This document shows positions 1-10,136 of a DNA stretch of 64,000 nucleotides, in pieces. The first letter of the stretch is position 1. Each line of letters starts with the position of its first letter. The notes beneath the pieces are model-generated. The model worked only from the letters and a program-made list of their open reading frames with translations. It was not told the origin of the DNA and did not search any database. Origin of the DNA: Rhodosorus marinus (Eukaryota; Rhodophyta; Stylonematophyceae; Stylonematales; Stylonemataceae); NCBI GenBank assembly GCA_029953675.1, contig JAMWBK010000008.1:124001-188000 (forward strand), written 5' to 3'. Made by a program: the position numbers and the translations under genes.

Positions 1-202
1 GCTGAGGCAGGACGCCTCGATCTCCCGCAGCTGTGATAAGGCTAGTGACCGCCGAGAGTAGGGCGCGCACTTGAGTGCCAGAGGCACCCTCCAAGTCAAC
101 CTGTGAAGAAAAGGTGCCGCAGATGACGCGAACACTCAGTCCACCAGAGGGGAGTGCCTCCTTGTTATAGGGCTCCGTGGAGCTCGGAGATACCCCTGTC
201 AT
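1..202 (-). CDS. ORF1 N-terminus of the A2-type retrotransposon (partial)
   Basis: The frame opens at an ATG at 202 (MTGVSPSSTEP) and stays open to the window edge. It corresponds to the start of ORF1 in the A2 copy at 49,489 and the A1 copy at 51,659 (MVGISPRSTEP). The downstream conserved stretch VDLEGASGTQVRAL is present. The function of this N-terminal region is unknown. It has no recognised domain and precedes the NVRP-containing core of ORF1. Whether the rest of this copy is intact cannot be seen. Confidence 0.65.
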   Translation of the reverse strand, partial: MTGVSPSSTEPYNKEALPSGGLSVRVICGTFSSQVDLEGASGTQVRALLSAVTSLITAAGDRGVLPQ

Positions 203-440
203 CCTGAGAAGATGGGCAAAGGAACTACCAAAGAAACCTCTCCAAGAAAATAATTGACCACACGACTCAATTAGGGAAAGCCCCTCAACGCACCCCCACG
301 TGAGAGAGAGACAGTTGCAGTTGCAACGGCACACCCCGGAAAATCGGGGGGAAGGACTACCAGAGGAAGCGCTTCCCACAAACAAACACGCTCGCGACCG
401 AAAAAGATTCAAAACCCCACTTCTTCGGCCCCCAAATCCT
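1..440 (-). mobile_element. 5' end of an A2-type non-LTR retrotransposon running off the left edge
   Basis: The segment matches the 5' end of the A2 copy at 44,937-49,735 almost base for base, in the same minus orientation. Similarity stops at AAATCCT near 440, the same point where the full A2 copy ends at its 5' side, so this is taken as the true 5' end. The body of the element lies left of the window. Confidence 0.8.
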
Positions 441-598
441 AGCCCAAACAGTATTGACCATTCGTTCGTATTGACATGCATCAAAAACATTGTTTCATGG
501 TTTCGTTTTATAAAAATGTGGTGACGTATTCTTTTTTCTCTTCTACAGCCATCGTTTAAATTGGATTTTTAGTGGACGTCATTGAAAAATAAAACACT

Positions 599-1172
599 GT
601 CGAATTGCATCTGAAACACGGTTTCTATCGGTTTTATAAAAAAATGGGAGATACTCTTTTTCTTTTTCCACACCCCTTGTCCATTTTTGATTTAATCGGA
701 GACTGAAATAAAAAACCCGGAGGAGAACCAAGCCGCAAAGAGATCAAATACGCGGGGGCTTTGCCTTCCCCTGGTGTTCGTGCTTCGGCACTAGCACATC
801 GCTAGGTACCCCTGATCATTGAGTGCTTTGGGTTCATGGACTCTGTTGGTTCTCGCTGGCTTCGGGAGTTGTTCCGCGAACGCCCTGACCGTCTTCAATC
901 GTTGTTTACCCGCTTAAGTTTCCTGCTGTGGCGCATGAATGCCGCTTTGATGTTGGAGGCGCGAGTTCTTCGCCGCACTTAGTCTTTTTTTCCCCTCGGG
1001 GTTTTTTTTTTCAGCCTCCGATTAAACCATTCGTTTCGTCGTTGAATTGCATCTGAAACACCGTTTCTATCGGTTTTATGAAAAAATGGGAGATACTCTT
1101 TTTCTTTTTCCACACCCCTTGTCCATTTTTTGATTTAATCGGAGGCTGAAATAAAAAGCCTGGAGGAGAAAC
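599..1172. repeat. About 130-bp direct repeat flanking a B fragment
   Basis: Positions 599-729 and 1,039-1,172 are near-identical (both carry GAATTGCATCTGAAACAC and GGGAGATACTCTTTTTC). Each ends in an inverted B-family 3' tail (TTTAATCGGAG, then GGAGGAGAA). They bracket the plus-strand B fragment at 731-1,035. The repeat may be a long target duplication or a local segmental duplication. A few mismatches show it is not very recent. The stretch 441-598 is AT-rich with no gene that I can support. Confidence 0.6.
731..1035 (+). pseudogene. 5'-truncated B element: end of ORF3 plus 3' tail
   Basis: The sequence matches the last part of B ORF3 and its tail (21,097-21,401), from the codons for RRKEIKYAGA through FLLWRMNAALMLEARVLRRT to the CCCCTCGGGG hairpin and GATTAAACCATTCG end. 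One substitution creates a stop in the frame (CGCTAGGTA against CGCTTGGTA in the full copy). It is a typical 5'-truncated non-LTR insertion. Confidence 0.85.
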
Positions 1173-1260
1173 AAGAAAGACGAAGCGCAGTGACGATCGC
1201 CTCCAACATCAAATCAGCGTTCATTCGCCACAGAAGGAAGCTCAAGAAGGATTGAAAACG
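1140..1260 (-). pseudogene. Degenerate 3' scrap of a B element
   Basis: Read on the minus strand it encodes a diverged version of the B ORF3 C-terminus (FLLWRMNADLMLEA) followed by the GGAGGCTGAAATAAA tail in inverse orientation. It is adjacent to the 130-bp repeat. A third tail scrap in plus orientation lies at about 1,530-1,615 (GTGCGCTTAGTCC, then CTCCGATTAAATC). Confidence 0.6.
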
Positions 1261-1529
1261 TACTTTTCCCCTCCCAGTTCGCTCCTTCAGCCTCCGAGTA
1301 TCTATTCTTTTATTCGGTGTGGTGCAGCTCATCGACAAGCAAAATTTCTTCTGGGAAAACAACCCCAACAGTCGTTGCAACCCTCAAATCAGTAAAAAGT
1401 AGTTATAATCAAGAGAGTATTTGCGGCCGTATCATTCACGAAGACTCCGCATCATTCCCAAAGACTCCTCATGTAAGCTACTTTGATGTTGGATTACGAG
1501 GGTTTCCGTCCTAAGAGTTGGAAAGGAGA

Positions 1530-1615
1530 GCCACAGACGCTTGAGGTGCGAGAACTTCAGTGCGCTTAGTCCTTTTTTTTGCTTGGGGTTTTTTACTTCA
1601 GTCTCCGATTAAATC
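1530..1615 (+). mobile_element. B-family 3' tail scrap
   Basis: The stretch GTGCGCTTAGTCC, a T-run, GGGGTTTTTT and CAGTCTCCGATTAAATC copies the end of the B element in a diverged form. The following 1,616-2,170 is the region upstream of the ABC transporter. I see no repeat or convincing TATA box in it. Confidence 0.5.
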
Positions 1616-2170
1616 GTTAATTCAGAATCCCCCCCCTTAATAATTAATTCCGATGATCCCCGAAAATCTTCTGGAGAACAGGGTCGGCATTACAGCACGG
1701 TAAGCCCTTCCCAGGAACGAACGAACGAATGGTCCCAGGAACAGCGCGATACGTCCCAACAAAAACGATGACTAGTTGCCGATGATCAAAAAAAAAAATC
1801 TGCTCGACTTTCCCAGGACCCGGTGTGATATGTCTTTCCCAACACACACACCCCCTCTCCCAAACAGAAGGGGAATGAGGAAACGATAGACTGCCTTTCG
1901 TTAATAATGGACGCTGTATTGGCGTACGAACCGGTGGGCTTGGAGGTCTGTCTACCCCACTCCCACGCTGAAGGCTCGCAGTGCATGTGATTTGTGAAGA
2001 TCGCCTACGTTTTCTACATCGGCTTTGGTGGTCAGCGCAGAGGCAGCTATTTGTGGTCTGGGGTTGAAGGATGGTGTAAAGGGTTAGGGGGGGAGCCGGG
2101 AAGGCGTGCTAGAGAAAATGTATACGGAGGTATGACGAAGAGCCTTAGCTGTTGACTGCTGGGTTTACTG

Positions 2171-5100
2171 ATGGAAAAACGCGAGATGTCAGCTAAAATC
2201 CAGTCATCTTCGTCCAGCGGCACTAAAGAGTCCGAAGTGGTCTCGAGTGACTCGGACGAGCTGTCCCTGTCAACGAGAATATCCAAACTTCGAAAGTCAA
2301 TGCGTTTGAGGACGTCCACAACTGAACACACTAACGTAACCCCAGACGTATCAGTGAGCTTGGAAAATTTCGATGAGGAGGAGGAGGAGGAGGAGGAGGA
2401 GGAAGAGGAGGAGGAGTACGAGGATGTTCAGCGGTGCTTTGGACTTGTAAAGTCGAGGAGAAGGAAACCAAGAGGAGCGCGACCGGTGTCATTCATGAAA
2501 TTATTCAAATTTTCAAGTGGCGCTGAGAGACTCTTGATCTTAATTGGAGTGTTGGCTGGGGCATGCCAAGGAGTCCTAGCTCCGATGTATACTATTGTAG
2601 CAGGGGAGATTATGGGTGAATTTGGGGACGTCGCGGGCTTCTTGACAAATCCAGAGGCCATACTTGAAAGGATCAAGGACCTTTCACTAATATTCTTATA
2701 CATGGGGATCGGGGCCGCTGTGGCAGGATTCTTGCAAGTGTTTTTAATGATGTGGACTAGCCAACGGCAGTCTAGGCGGATGAGGAGGTTGTTTCTAAGG
2801 TCGCTGCTGTCACAAGATATGAGTTGGTATGCAGAGGTGGATTCTGCAGAATTAGCTCAGGGCGCGGCGTTAGACATTCATATGGTCGAGGACGGCATCG
2901 GGGACAAGGTTGCGACCGCAGTGCAGAGTGTGACAATGTTCACCGGGGGGATACTTATCGGGTTCATTTACAGTTGGCAGCTAACGCTGGTTATTCTAGC
3001 GGTAGTACCGCTTTTGGTGGCTACGTCCTACCTCTTCGCACGGATGGCAGGAGGAGCGATAGCAGATGGGCAGAAGGCGTATGCAAAGGCGGGGGCCGTT
3101 GCCTATGAAGCGTTCTCAATGATTCGAATTGTCGCGTCGTGCGGGCTAGAGAAAACGGAGGCTGCTCGATACGCGGATTTGTTACAAGGAGCGGCTCGGG
3201 CAGGAATTCGAAGATCTTTTTGGAATGCCCTGGGAATGGGTTTCACCCACTGTACGCTGATTTGCTCTTACGGCGTCGCCTTCTGGTACGGAAGCTCGCT
3301 TGTTCGAGACGGAATTATCCTCGGCCAGGATGTTTTCGTCGTAATTTTTGCGGTGATGATCGGAGCGACTGCACTTGGACACGGAACTCAGGCCATCAAC
3401 ACCATCAACGAAGCGCGCGGGGCAGCACCAAAAGTTTTCGAGATCATCTCGAGGGTCAGCGAGATTGATTCGTTCAGCCAAGAGGGAAAAGCTGGGACGG
3501 GGCTGCTGGGGAACATCGAGCTGAGGGACGTCAAATTCGCGTACAGTTCTCGATCGGACGCTTTGGTCCTGAAGGGACTGAACTTGTCGATTGAAGCAGG
3601 ATCCACGGTGGCCCTAGTTGGAGAAAGTGGGTCCGGAAAGACAACGACAATGAACCTTCTCGAGAGATTCTACGACCCTACCGAGGGGTCGGTGTTATTG
3701 GACGGAACAGAACTAGACCAGTTCAATGTGGGTTGGTTGAGAGGCCAAATTGGCTATGTATCACAGACGCCAACGCTTTTCGCCATGTCGATCAAGGACA
3801 ACATAGCCCTTGGTGGAAAAGTTCATGTATATACGGGAGAAGATGGCGATCTGCAGGTGAGGCAGCAAAGTGTGTCGATGGAGGAGATCATCGCAGCTGC
3901 CAAGAAGGCGCATGCGCACGAGTTTATCATGGACTTGCCCGATGGGTACGACACGATCGTAGGCGACAGAGGCGCTCAGTTGTCTGGTGGACAAAAGCAG
4001 CGCATTGCTATTGCACGGGCGCTAACTAGGGACCCAAAGATCTTACTATTCGACGAGGCGACAAGCGCGCTGGACAACGCATCCGAGCGACTGGTGCAGA
4101 GAGCCATGGACAACGTCCGAGAGGGAAGAACTGTGGTCGTTATCGCGCACAGACTTTCGACCATCAGAAACGCCGACAAGATTGTCGTGTTTGAGGACGG
4201 CATGATTCGACAGCAGGGGACCCACGAGGAACTCGTTGCTCAGGATACGGGTATTTACTCAAACCTGGTGAAGTTGCAGGAGACTGCTTCAGAACGTGAT
4301 GCGGAACAGAGCGACGACGTCGCGTCCGCCATTGACAACGAAACGTACGCGACTGAAGAGAGCCGGGCATACGGTAATTCCATGTCCAAGACGGCGACGA
4401 CGGTGACGGTGACATCTACGATGGATGCCGCTAACATGAAGATGGGCCAAGATCAGGACGTGAATGAACGCGTAGCTCGCAAGGGAGCTTTGCGTAGGGC
4501 GATGTCTTTGAGCAAGCCAGACTGGCCTTACTTCGTCATCGGCATGTTTAGTGCGTTGGTCATGGGACTCGTATGGCCAGCATGGAGCTTAATCATGGCG
4601 GAGATTGGAGTTCTGGTTTTGACGACCAACGATCAGGGAGAGGTTCGATTCTACTCCGTCCTCTTCGCTGTTGTTGGCTTCGCTACGCTGTTTTCGCAGT
4701 TCGTTGGCTTCTCTGTATTCGGGGTAACGGGAGAGAGGCTCATGAAACGGTTGAGGAACATGGCTTTTGAAGCGGTCATTCGTCAAAATATTGGGTTTTT
4801 CGATCTTCGCGAGAACAGCGTTGGAATCCTTACGTCTCGTCTAGGGCCAGACGTGGCCAAGCTGAGGGGTGCGGTTGGTGAACGTCTTCTGTTGCAAATA
4901 AGCATGGTTGCTATCCTAGTCTTCTCAATCGTCATAGCTTTTGCTAATTGCTGGTCGATCGCTCTTGTCGTGCTTGCCTGTTTGCCGGTGATGACGCTGG
5001 GCTCATTGATTCAAGTGAGGTTGATGCAAGGCCTCTCGGCGGAACTTGCGCAATTGTTCGCATCTGCCAACTCGATCGCGACCAGCGCTGTCGACTGCGT

Positions 5101-6235
5101 CCAGACCGTGACGGCTCTAGTAGCGGGCGAAAAGTTCCTGAGCGACTACGATTCCGAACTTGAACTACCAGCCCAAATTGGAAAACGGAAGGCGCTCATC
5201 AATGGCCTTGCGCATGGGTTTACTCAGTTCTGCGCGTATGCGATATATGCGGTTACGGCTTGGTTCATGTCGAAAGTCATATTCTGGGGTTGGTGTGACT
5301 TTCTACAAGGGCTGAGGGCGGGTTCAGCTTTAACCTTCGGAGCAATAGCTACTGGTGTAACGATGGCATTGGTTCCAGACGCTGCAGAAGCCTGCTCCGT
5401 GGCCAATGGAGTATTCGACCTGATAGATAGGAAATCACCAATCGATCCAATGGATGAGGAAGGAGAGATTATGGAAGAATGCCGAGGAGAGGTGGAACTG
5501 AACGATGTTGTGTTCCAGTACCCTGCGAGGCCTGAGCAGACGGTGCTGAAGGGACTCGACGTGAAAGTCGAGAAGGGGAAAAAGCTTGCTCTTGTGGGCC
5601 CAAGTGGTGCGGGGAAAAGCACCGTGGCGATGCTCGCTGAACGTTTCTACGATCCAACTGCTGGTACGGTTAAGATCGACGGAAAGCCTCTCCCAGCTTG
5701 GAACACGGCGTCGATGCGTGACCACATAGGCTTCGTGACACAGGAGCCTGAACTATTCTCAACAACGGTGCGAGAGAACATTGCATATGGGTTGCGTAAG
5801 GCCGAAGGAACGGTGGTAACAGAGGATGAGATTGTTGAAGCTGCAAAGCTTGCGAACGCACACGAGTTTGTGATGAATTTACCGAACGGCTACGACACCC
5901 AGGTTGGTGCACACGGAGCAAAGCTGAGTGGGGGCCAGCGACAACGCATCGCGATAGCTCGAGCAATTGTACGCAAGCCGGCGATTCTTCTCCTCGATGA
6001 GGCCACCAGTGCTGTTGACAGCAAATCCGAGAGAGTAGTCCAAAGCGCATTGAGCAAGGCCGCAGTCGGCCGAACAACGATTGTCATCGCCCATCGCCTC
6101 TCCACAGTGGTCAATGCAGAGACAATTGCCGTTGTATCAGAGGGTAGAATTGTCGAAAGAGGGAGCCACGCCGATCTCATGTCGGTTCAAGACGGAGTGT
6201 ATGCTTCCCTCTACAAGCAACAGGGACTGCAGTAA
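2171..6235 (+). CDS. ABC transporter, ABCB/MDR (P-glycoprotein-like) full transporter
   Basis: This 1,354-residue protein has the full layout of an ABCB exporter: TMD1-NBD1-TMD2-NBD2. It probably pumps hydrophobic compounds or lipids across the plasma or an internal membrane using ATP. NBD1 has Walker A GESGSGKT at about 484-491, LSGGQ at 604-608, Walker B ILLFDE at 624-629 and the switch His at 660. NBD2 has Walker A GPSGAGKS at about 1143-1150, LSGGQ at 1252-1256, ILLLDE and His 1308. Both catalytic glutamates are present, so both sites look competent. TMD1 starts near residue 119 (LLILIGVLAGACQG). The N-terminal 110 residues are a hydrophilic, probably cytosolic tail with an acidic Glu run at about 69-82 encoded by a GAG/GAA repeat. 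The gene has no introns. Another ATG lies five codons downstream of the chosen start. The substrate cannot be told from sequence. Confidence 0.95.
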   Translation: MEKREMSAKIQSSSSSGTKESEVVSSDSDELSLSTRISKLRKSMRLRTSTTEHTNVTPDVSVSLENFDEEEEEEEEEEEEEEYEDVQRCFGLVKSRRRKPRGARPVSFMKLFKFSSGAERLLILIGVLAGACQGVLAPMYTIVAGEIMGEFGDVAGFLTNPEAILERIKDLSLIFLYMGIGAAVAGFLQVFLMMWTSQRQSRRMRRLFLRSLLSQDMSWYAEVDSAELAQGAALDIHMVEDGIGDKVATAVQSVTMFTGGILIGFIYSWQLTLVILAVVPLLVATSYLFARMAGGAIADGQKAYAKAGAVAYEAFSMIRIVASCGLEKTEAARYADLLQGAARAGIRRSFWNALGMGFTHCTLICSYGVAFWYGSSLVRDGIILGQDVFVVIFAVMIGATALGHGTQAINTINEARGAAPKVFEIISRVSEIDSFSQEGKAGTGLLGNIELRDVKFAYSSRSDALVLKGLNLSIEAGSTVALVGESGSGKTTTMNLLERFYDPTEGSVLLDGTELDQFNVGWLRGQIGYVSQTPTLFAMSIKDNIALGGKVHVYTGEDGDLQVRQQSVSMEEIIAAAKKAHAHEFIMDLPDGYDTIVGDRGAQLSGGQKQRIAIARALTRDPKILLFDEATSALDNASERLVQRAMDNVREGRTVVVIAHRLSTIRNADKIVVFEDGMIRQQGTHEELVAQDTGIYSNLVKLQETASERDAEQSDDVASAIDNETYATEESRAYGNSMSKTATTVTVTSTMDAANMKMGQDQDVNERVARKGALRRAMSLSKPDWPYFVIGMFSALVMGLVWPAWSLIMAEIGVLVLTTNDQGEVRFYSVLFAVVGFATLFSQFVGFSVFGVTGERLMKRLRNMAFEAVIRQNIGFFDLRENSVGILTSRLGPDVAKLRGAVGERLLLQISMVAILVFSIVIAFANCWSIALVVLACLPVMTLGSLIQVRLMQGLSAELAQLFASANSIATSAVDCVQTVTALVAGEKFLSDYDSELELPAQIGKRKALINGLAHGFTQFCAYAIYAVTAWFMSKVIFWGWCDFLQGLRAGSALTFGAIATGVTMALVPDAAEACSVANGVFDLIDRKSPIDPMDEEGEIMEECRGEVELNDVVFQYPARPEQTVLKGLDVKVEKGKKLALVGPSGAGKSTVAMLAERFYDPTAGTVKIDGKPLPAWNTASMRDHIGFVTQEPELFSTTVRENIAYGLRKAEGTVVTEDEIVEAAKLANAHEFVMNLPNGYDTQVGAHGAKLSGGQRQRIAIARAIVRKPAILLLDEATSAVDSKSERVVQSALSKAAVGRTTIVIAHRLSTVVNAETIAVVSEGRIVERGSHADLMSVQDGVYASLYKQQGLQ
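2373..2416 (+). repeat. (GAG)n trinucleotide repeat inside the ABC transporter gene
   Basis: About 14 consecutive GAG/GAA codons encode the poly-Glu tract in the N-terminal tail of the transporter. The tract is likely to vary in length between strains. Confidence 0.85.
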
Positions 6236-6404
6236 AGAGTTCCACTCCGAAAAAAAGAAAACAACCGCAGCAGGGCGATGCGTTGTATAGCTCTACGAAC
6301 TTTATCCACCCCGGGAGGGATGAAGCAACACATATTATACTCTAAAGATCTTACCTCTATTTGAATGTATCCCGGTACCGCTTTCCCCTCCGCTATTGAG
6401 TATC

Positions 6405-6930
6405 TACTATGGTCTTTGACAGGCGTTCAGTAGGTGCAACGCTGTGCCGGAAGGCACAGCATCTAGGTTTTTCTCCTGGATGGAGCCATTATGGAGGGGG
6501 GGATGAGGCGATTGAGGCCTCTCCCATCGACCGAGTGCCCGCCGATGTGGGGGAGGCCAGCCCCGGGTCACCTTCTGCAGATTGCCGGGTTTGATCAGAA
6601 CGTGGAGCTCAAGCACTGATGTGATTCAACAGAGCCTCACATGGGGGCCAAGAGTGTCGTCCCTCACACAACCTCGCTCACCTCTCCACTCACACCGCAT
6701 ACCACCGCGGCACGCCTCCGCGGTCTGGGAGGGCATTCATCGCACTTGTAGTTGACTACTCTGTCCGCGTCTCTAGACCAACGTCTCGATGCCTTCCAGT
6801 TCCGGTCAGATACACGGGTCTACCTGAGCTTGCCACCACCTCCATGGCACTCTAATCACCCGTCCTTCTGCCAAGGCTGCGAGCAGGATTAACGGAAGTG
6901 GATATCACTTACTGGGCACATGCGGACTGT
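6405..6930 (+). pseudogene. Decayed A-family fragment (RT thumb to zinc knuckle)
   Basis: The DNA matches A1 ORF2 positions 27,229-27,760, including TGATGTGATTCAACA, the CTCTAATC...CCGTC stretch and the Cys codons of the knuckle, but with many substitutions and indels and no open frame. It is the oldest A copy in the window. Both element ends are missing. The following 6,931-7,985 contains no gene that I can support. A G-run at 7,440-7,467 stands out. Confidence 0.75.
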
Positions 6931-7985
6931 GGACATATCGCAGCCCCTGAGGAGGGGCTCGCTTCAGGAACTACGCTGTTGCATAGTTCCAAGCATACTC
7001 AGAAGCAAATGTAAGAGATTAAGAAAAACAGAAAGGTGTTGCGGCAGAAACTATCGCATCGCGATGAGGAGCCTCGACTCATTGAGTATTGACCACAATC
7101 TTTTGAGTGGGACTGCCTCATGCGGATAAGATGGAGCGACCGGCTTCTATGTGTCGTCAGGAACAGCAAATCTACCGCAGCCATGCCCCTTGGCTAACGC
7201 CAAGGGTCGTACCTCGATCTTCGGATATCTTTTTTGTGCAGCTTGTCAACTCTATGTTTGAGGTGCAAGGCTGAAAGCATGCTCTAGGCTGAACATGGGG
7301 ATTTTTTCTGAACGAATGGACCAAACGCTGCAAGCCTGTAGACGATGTTCAGTGTCGAGAGCTTGCTCGTTCCACGAGGGGCGGGAATTGTTGAGAGATG
7401 CTCACATCGAACGTACGCGGATTCAGGATGGGGGGTGTTTTGGGGGGGGGTGGGGGGGAGGTCTGAGGTAGGTTTCCCGGAGCTTTGAACATTGTTGAGA
7501 TAGATTTTCCCCTTTTCCCGTTCCCGGTCGGCGTCGGTACAGCTGCAGTTGCGCAAAGTGTTACGATAGAAGGGGAATTTTTACGGCAGAGTTTCGGAGA
7601 GTTTGATAGGCATGTCGAAAAAACTTCTTTCACGTCAGAGCAGGCATCTCTCTCTCGCGCCCGGACTCGAAGGAATGAGACTAGGGAGCAACCAAGTTTC
7701 ATCACGTTGCTGACACTGCTTGCTACTCGTGACTTCAATTTCAGTGGACAACTATAATCTTTGCCTGCAACGGCTACATGTAGAATCACCTCACTTCTTC
7801 ACTTTGTGCAAATGGTGACTTTTAGCATATGTTGCGTCAGGGACTATTTAGAATTTGAATTTTTCTCTTAATCAGCAAGAAAAGAAGAAGACGTTCTAAA
7901 TGAAACCGATAACGGCTATACCCACTATGTTCACGGGTCGAGAACTTGTCATCCCATTTCATCCACGCCAAATCTCATCTCATTA

Positions 7986-8909
7986 TCAAAACAGTGCTGA
8001 GAGGGGTAATTTGTATTTGAGGCATACCACTTTCTCCTTCTTGGTGACTTGGGTTATTTTCAGCTTCTCCAGTACGTTCTGGTCGATGAGACCTGCGAAA
8101 GGAATGTCGGTGAGGCCCAAGAGCGAACTGACGTCGTACTCATCTTGGTCGACAAGGTAACCGCTGATGAGGTTGTTTACATCGAAATCTAGGAATGTAG
8201 AGAGCGCGCCGCCATCGGCAACGTAGTCAAGCACCAATTCCCGGGCCTTCTTAAGAGGTTTCTTGTTCTTGCCAATCCAGCCTTCCTTCCTGCGGCCAAA
8301 CTTCTTCAACAGCTTCTTTCCAAACTTGCTTTTCATCTCTATATCGACGTGATACGGCTTGAGCTTGATATTTGGAGAATTCTTCTTCGTGCTCACTGAG
8401 GCGTAAATGAACGCTGTGGTTTTGTCCAGTTGGCCCTTGCTGTCGTATTTTTCGTTCTTGCAAGGCTTTTTGGTCTTCTTGTCATAACACTTGACAATGA
8501 TTTCGTCTCCGTTGCTCTCATACTTGACCGTGACCAGCACAGCCCATTGGTACTTTTTATGCTTGATAATTTCCGCCTTGAATCCACCCTTCTTCACACG
8601 CCACTTGCTGATGTGCTCATAGTAGACTTTGCTTCCAATCTTGTGCTTGATCACCGGTTGAGATGCCTTGTACTGTCCCAAAGCACCAAGGCTGACCCAA
8701 GACTTCTGCTTAATCCAATTCTTCTTCTTCTCATTGTAAGCTCCGATGTTGGTCCATTCGAGAGAAACACCACCCATCAGCCCGTCCAGGAGATCTTCAA
8801 AGGTGTCGAGCGGGACACAGATCTCATCCTCCAAATTCTGCGCCTCCGCACCCCCAAACGAACAACCCAGGGCCATAAGCCCCAACAACAGTAATGGAAT
8901 GGTCCTCAT
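7986..8909 (-). CDS. Secreted lysine-rich protein of unknown function
   Basis: This is a 307-residue protein with a clear signal peptide (MRTIPLLLLGLMALGCSFGG, cleavage probably after AEA at about residue 23). The mature chain is very rich in lysine, with clusters such as NEKKKNWIKQK and KKTKKPCKNEK, and has few cysteines. The C-terminal third is more acidic (DVNNLISGYLVDQDEYDV). I recognise no domain. It is probably extracellular or cell-wall associated. It has no introns. The start is set by the signal peptide. The neighbouring small gene at 9,803-9,979 is on the same strand and also encodes a secreted product, but there is no sign they are co-expressed. Confidence 0.8.
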   Translation of the reverse strand: MRTIPLLLLGLMALGCSFGGAEAQNLEDEICVPLDTFEDLLDGLMGGVSLEWTNIGAYNEKKKNWIKQKSWVSLGALGQYKASQPVIKHKIGSKVYYEHISKWRVKKGGFKAEIIKHKKYQWAVLVTVKYESNGDEIIVKCYDKKTKKPCKNEKYDSKGQLDKTTAFIYASVSTKKNSPNIKLKPYHVDIEMKSKFGKKLLKKFGRRKEGWIGKNKKPLKKARELVLDYVADGGALSTFLDFDVNNLISGYLVDQDEYDVSSLLGLTDIPFAGLIDQNVLEKLKITQVTKKEKVVCLKYKLPLSALF

Positions 8910-9005
8910 TTTTCTTTAAATTCCAAGGCACGTGCCACGACCACCTCTCGCCGCTCACAATTACTGACGCCCGAACCCGCTCCCCAGCATAGCAAGCTCA
9001 TCCAC

Positions 9006-9013
9006 TATTTATG
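9006..9013 (-). promoter_or_regulatory. Possible TATA-like box for the lysine-rich secreted gene
   Basis: CATAAATA on the minus strand lies about 97 bases upstream of the ATG at 8,909. The match is weak and is supported only by position and by the stronger TATA box of the secreted-protein gene at 39.4-40.0 kb. Confidence 0.3.
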
Positions 9014-9467
9014 TTGTACATAACCTTGATCCCAAAGAATCCCCTCTCCAATGACTGTCTATTTGTATAACACATCTCATTCTCTGCCCATTAGTTTCCA
9101 TCCACATCTTCCCCCGCACCACCCCCGCTTAGCCCGCCCTGGACTACTATCCCTCCATTTCCGGTTTCCTCTAGAAAATCGCTTTGCTCGTGCTTCCCTC
9201 CAATCGAAATCAGATGAGAGAGGGTGCAAACTCAACTTTCGAAATTTCTGCAGAGCTCTTGCGTACTTGTCTGTAGATTCTTCATCATTCTCCTACTGAG
9301 CTTTGGTTGCGTGAGGCTTATGCAGGTCGTTTTTATTTGTTTGTCTCCGAATTCATCGACATGTAAACTTTCTTCTGGAAAAGCAATCCTGAGGCTGACC
9401 GCGGATCGCTTTTCGTCAGAACTCATCGACGTCAGAAATTTCTTCTGAAAAACAACCCCACGCGCTC

Positions 9468-9615
9468 TCGTTCAACGGTTTTCTATCGTCTCATGGCTAC
9501 AATTTCGTCCAACGGTTTTCTATCGTTTCATGGCTACAGTTTCGCTCAACGGTTTTCTATAGTCTCATGGCTACAGTTTCGCTCAACAGTTTTCTATCTT
9601 CTCATGGCTACAGTT
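9468..9615 (+). repeat. 37-bp tandem repeat, four copies
   Basis: Four units of 37 bp run end to end (each contains CAACGGTTTTCTAT or a variant, then TCATGGCTACA). Unit one has a change in its last bases and unit four has CAACAG. The upstream flank (9,340-9,460) has two copies of a motif reading TCATCGAC...TTTCTTCTG, also seen near 1,330. There are no spacers, so this is not CRISPR. Confidence 0.9.
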
Positions 9616-9689
9616 TCGGGTGGTCCAATCACCACTCAGCGCTGTTGAGTGATTGCGACCCCCAGGGTCCAAAATTCATAGCTCCTTTT

Positions 9690-9800
9690 CAGTACGTGGT
9701 GAATGAACGCTGCTTTGGTGCTGGACATTCATTGGATGTTAGAGGCTCACGGTCTTCGCTGAGCTCAGTCCTTTTTTTCTCCCCTTGGGGGTATAAGCCA
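9690..9800 (+). mobile_element. Degenerate B-family 3' end
   Basis: GAATGAACGCTGCTTTGGTG, then GATGTTAGAGGCTCACGGTC, CTCAGTCC, a T-run and CCCCTTGGGG follow the end of B ORF3 and its tail hairpin with many changes. It abuts the 3' end of the small secreted gene. Confidence 0.6.
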
Positions 9801-9802
9801 GT

Positions 9803-9979
9803 TTAACCCCTAGCGTGCGTCCTAGCCAAAATCTTCGAGAATCGCTCATACCTCTCGGGTTTCCAGCCATCCTTGACAAGATCTTTGTTGCATGACTGAT
9901 GCCCATACTGAACCTGGGCCGAGGCAATGCTAATAACACTTAGTAATCCCAGACAGAAGATCACCAACTTCAAGTACAT
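9803..9979 (-). CDS. Small secreted peptide of 58 residues
   Basis: On the minus strand the ATG at 9,979 opens a 58-codon frame starting MYLKLVIFCLGLLSVISIAS, a strong signal peptide with cleavage expected at ASA-Q. The mature part is about 36 residues, basic, with one Cys and the C-terminus ILARTHARG, ending in TAA at 9,803-9,805. No family is recognised. The quality of the signal peptide makes a real gene likely even at this length. The stop lies beside an old B tail, so the original C-terminus may have been altered by that insertion. Confidence 0.6.
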   Translation of the reverse strand: MYLKLVIFCLGLLSVISIASAQVQYGHQSCNKDLVKDGWKPERYERFSKILARTHARG

Positions 9980-10136
9980 TGTGTCAATTTATTCTCAGAA
10001 CCCAGTTTTCCAAACCAACATGTACAAAGTCACGCAGCACCAGCTCAGACACACCCGAACTTCATTGGCGTTATAGCAGCTCACCGAAAGGATACTCTTC
10101 ACTCTGACGGATACAGAGCACGAGCCACAACAGGAA

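Noticed and set aside
5224-6094. Minus-strand open frames under the ABC transporter
   Set aside because: They are shadows of the strongly coding plus strand, with no signal, domain or independent support.
7440-7467. G-run as a telomere or origin element
   Set aside because: It is a single irregular run without a repeating unit. The same applies to 10,597-10,622.
9468-9615. Regular 37-bp repeats as a CRISPR array
   Set aside because: Units are contiguous with no spacers, there are no cas genes, and the context is eukaryotic.
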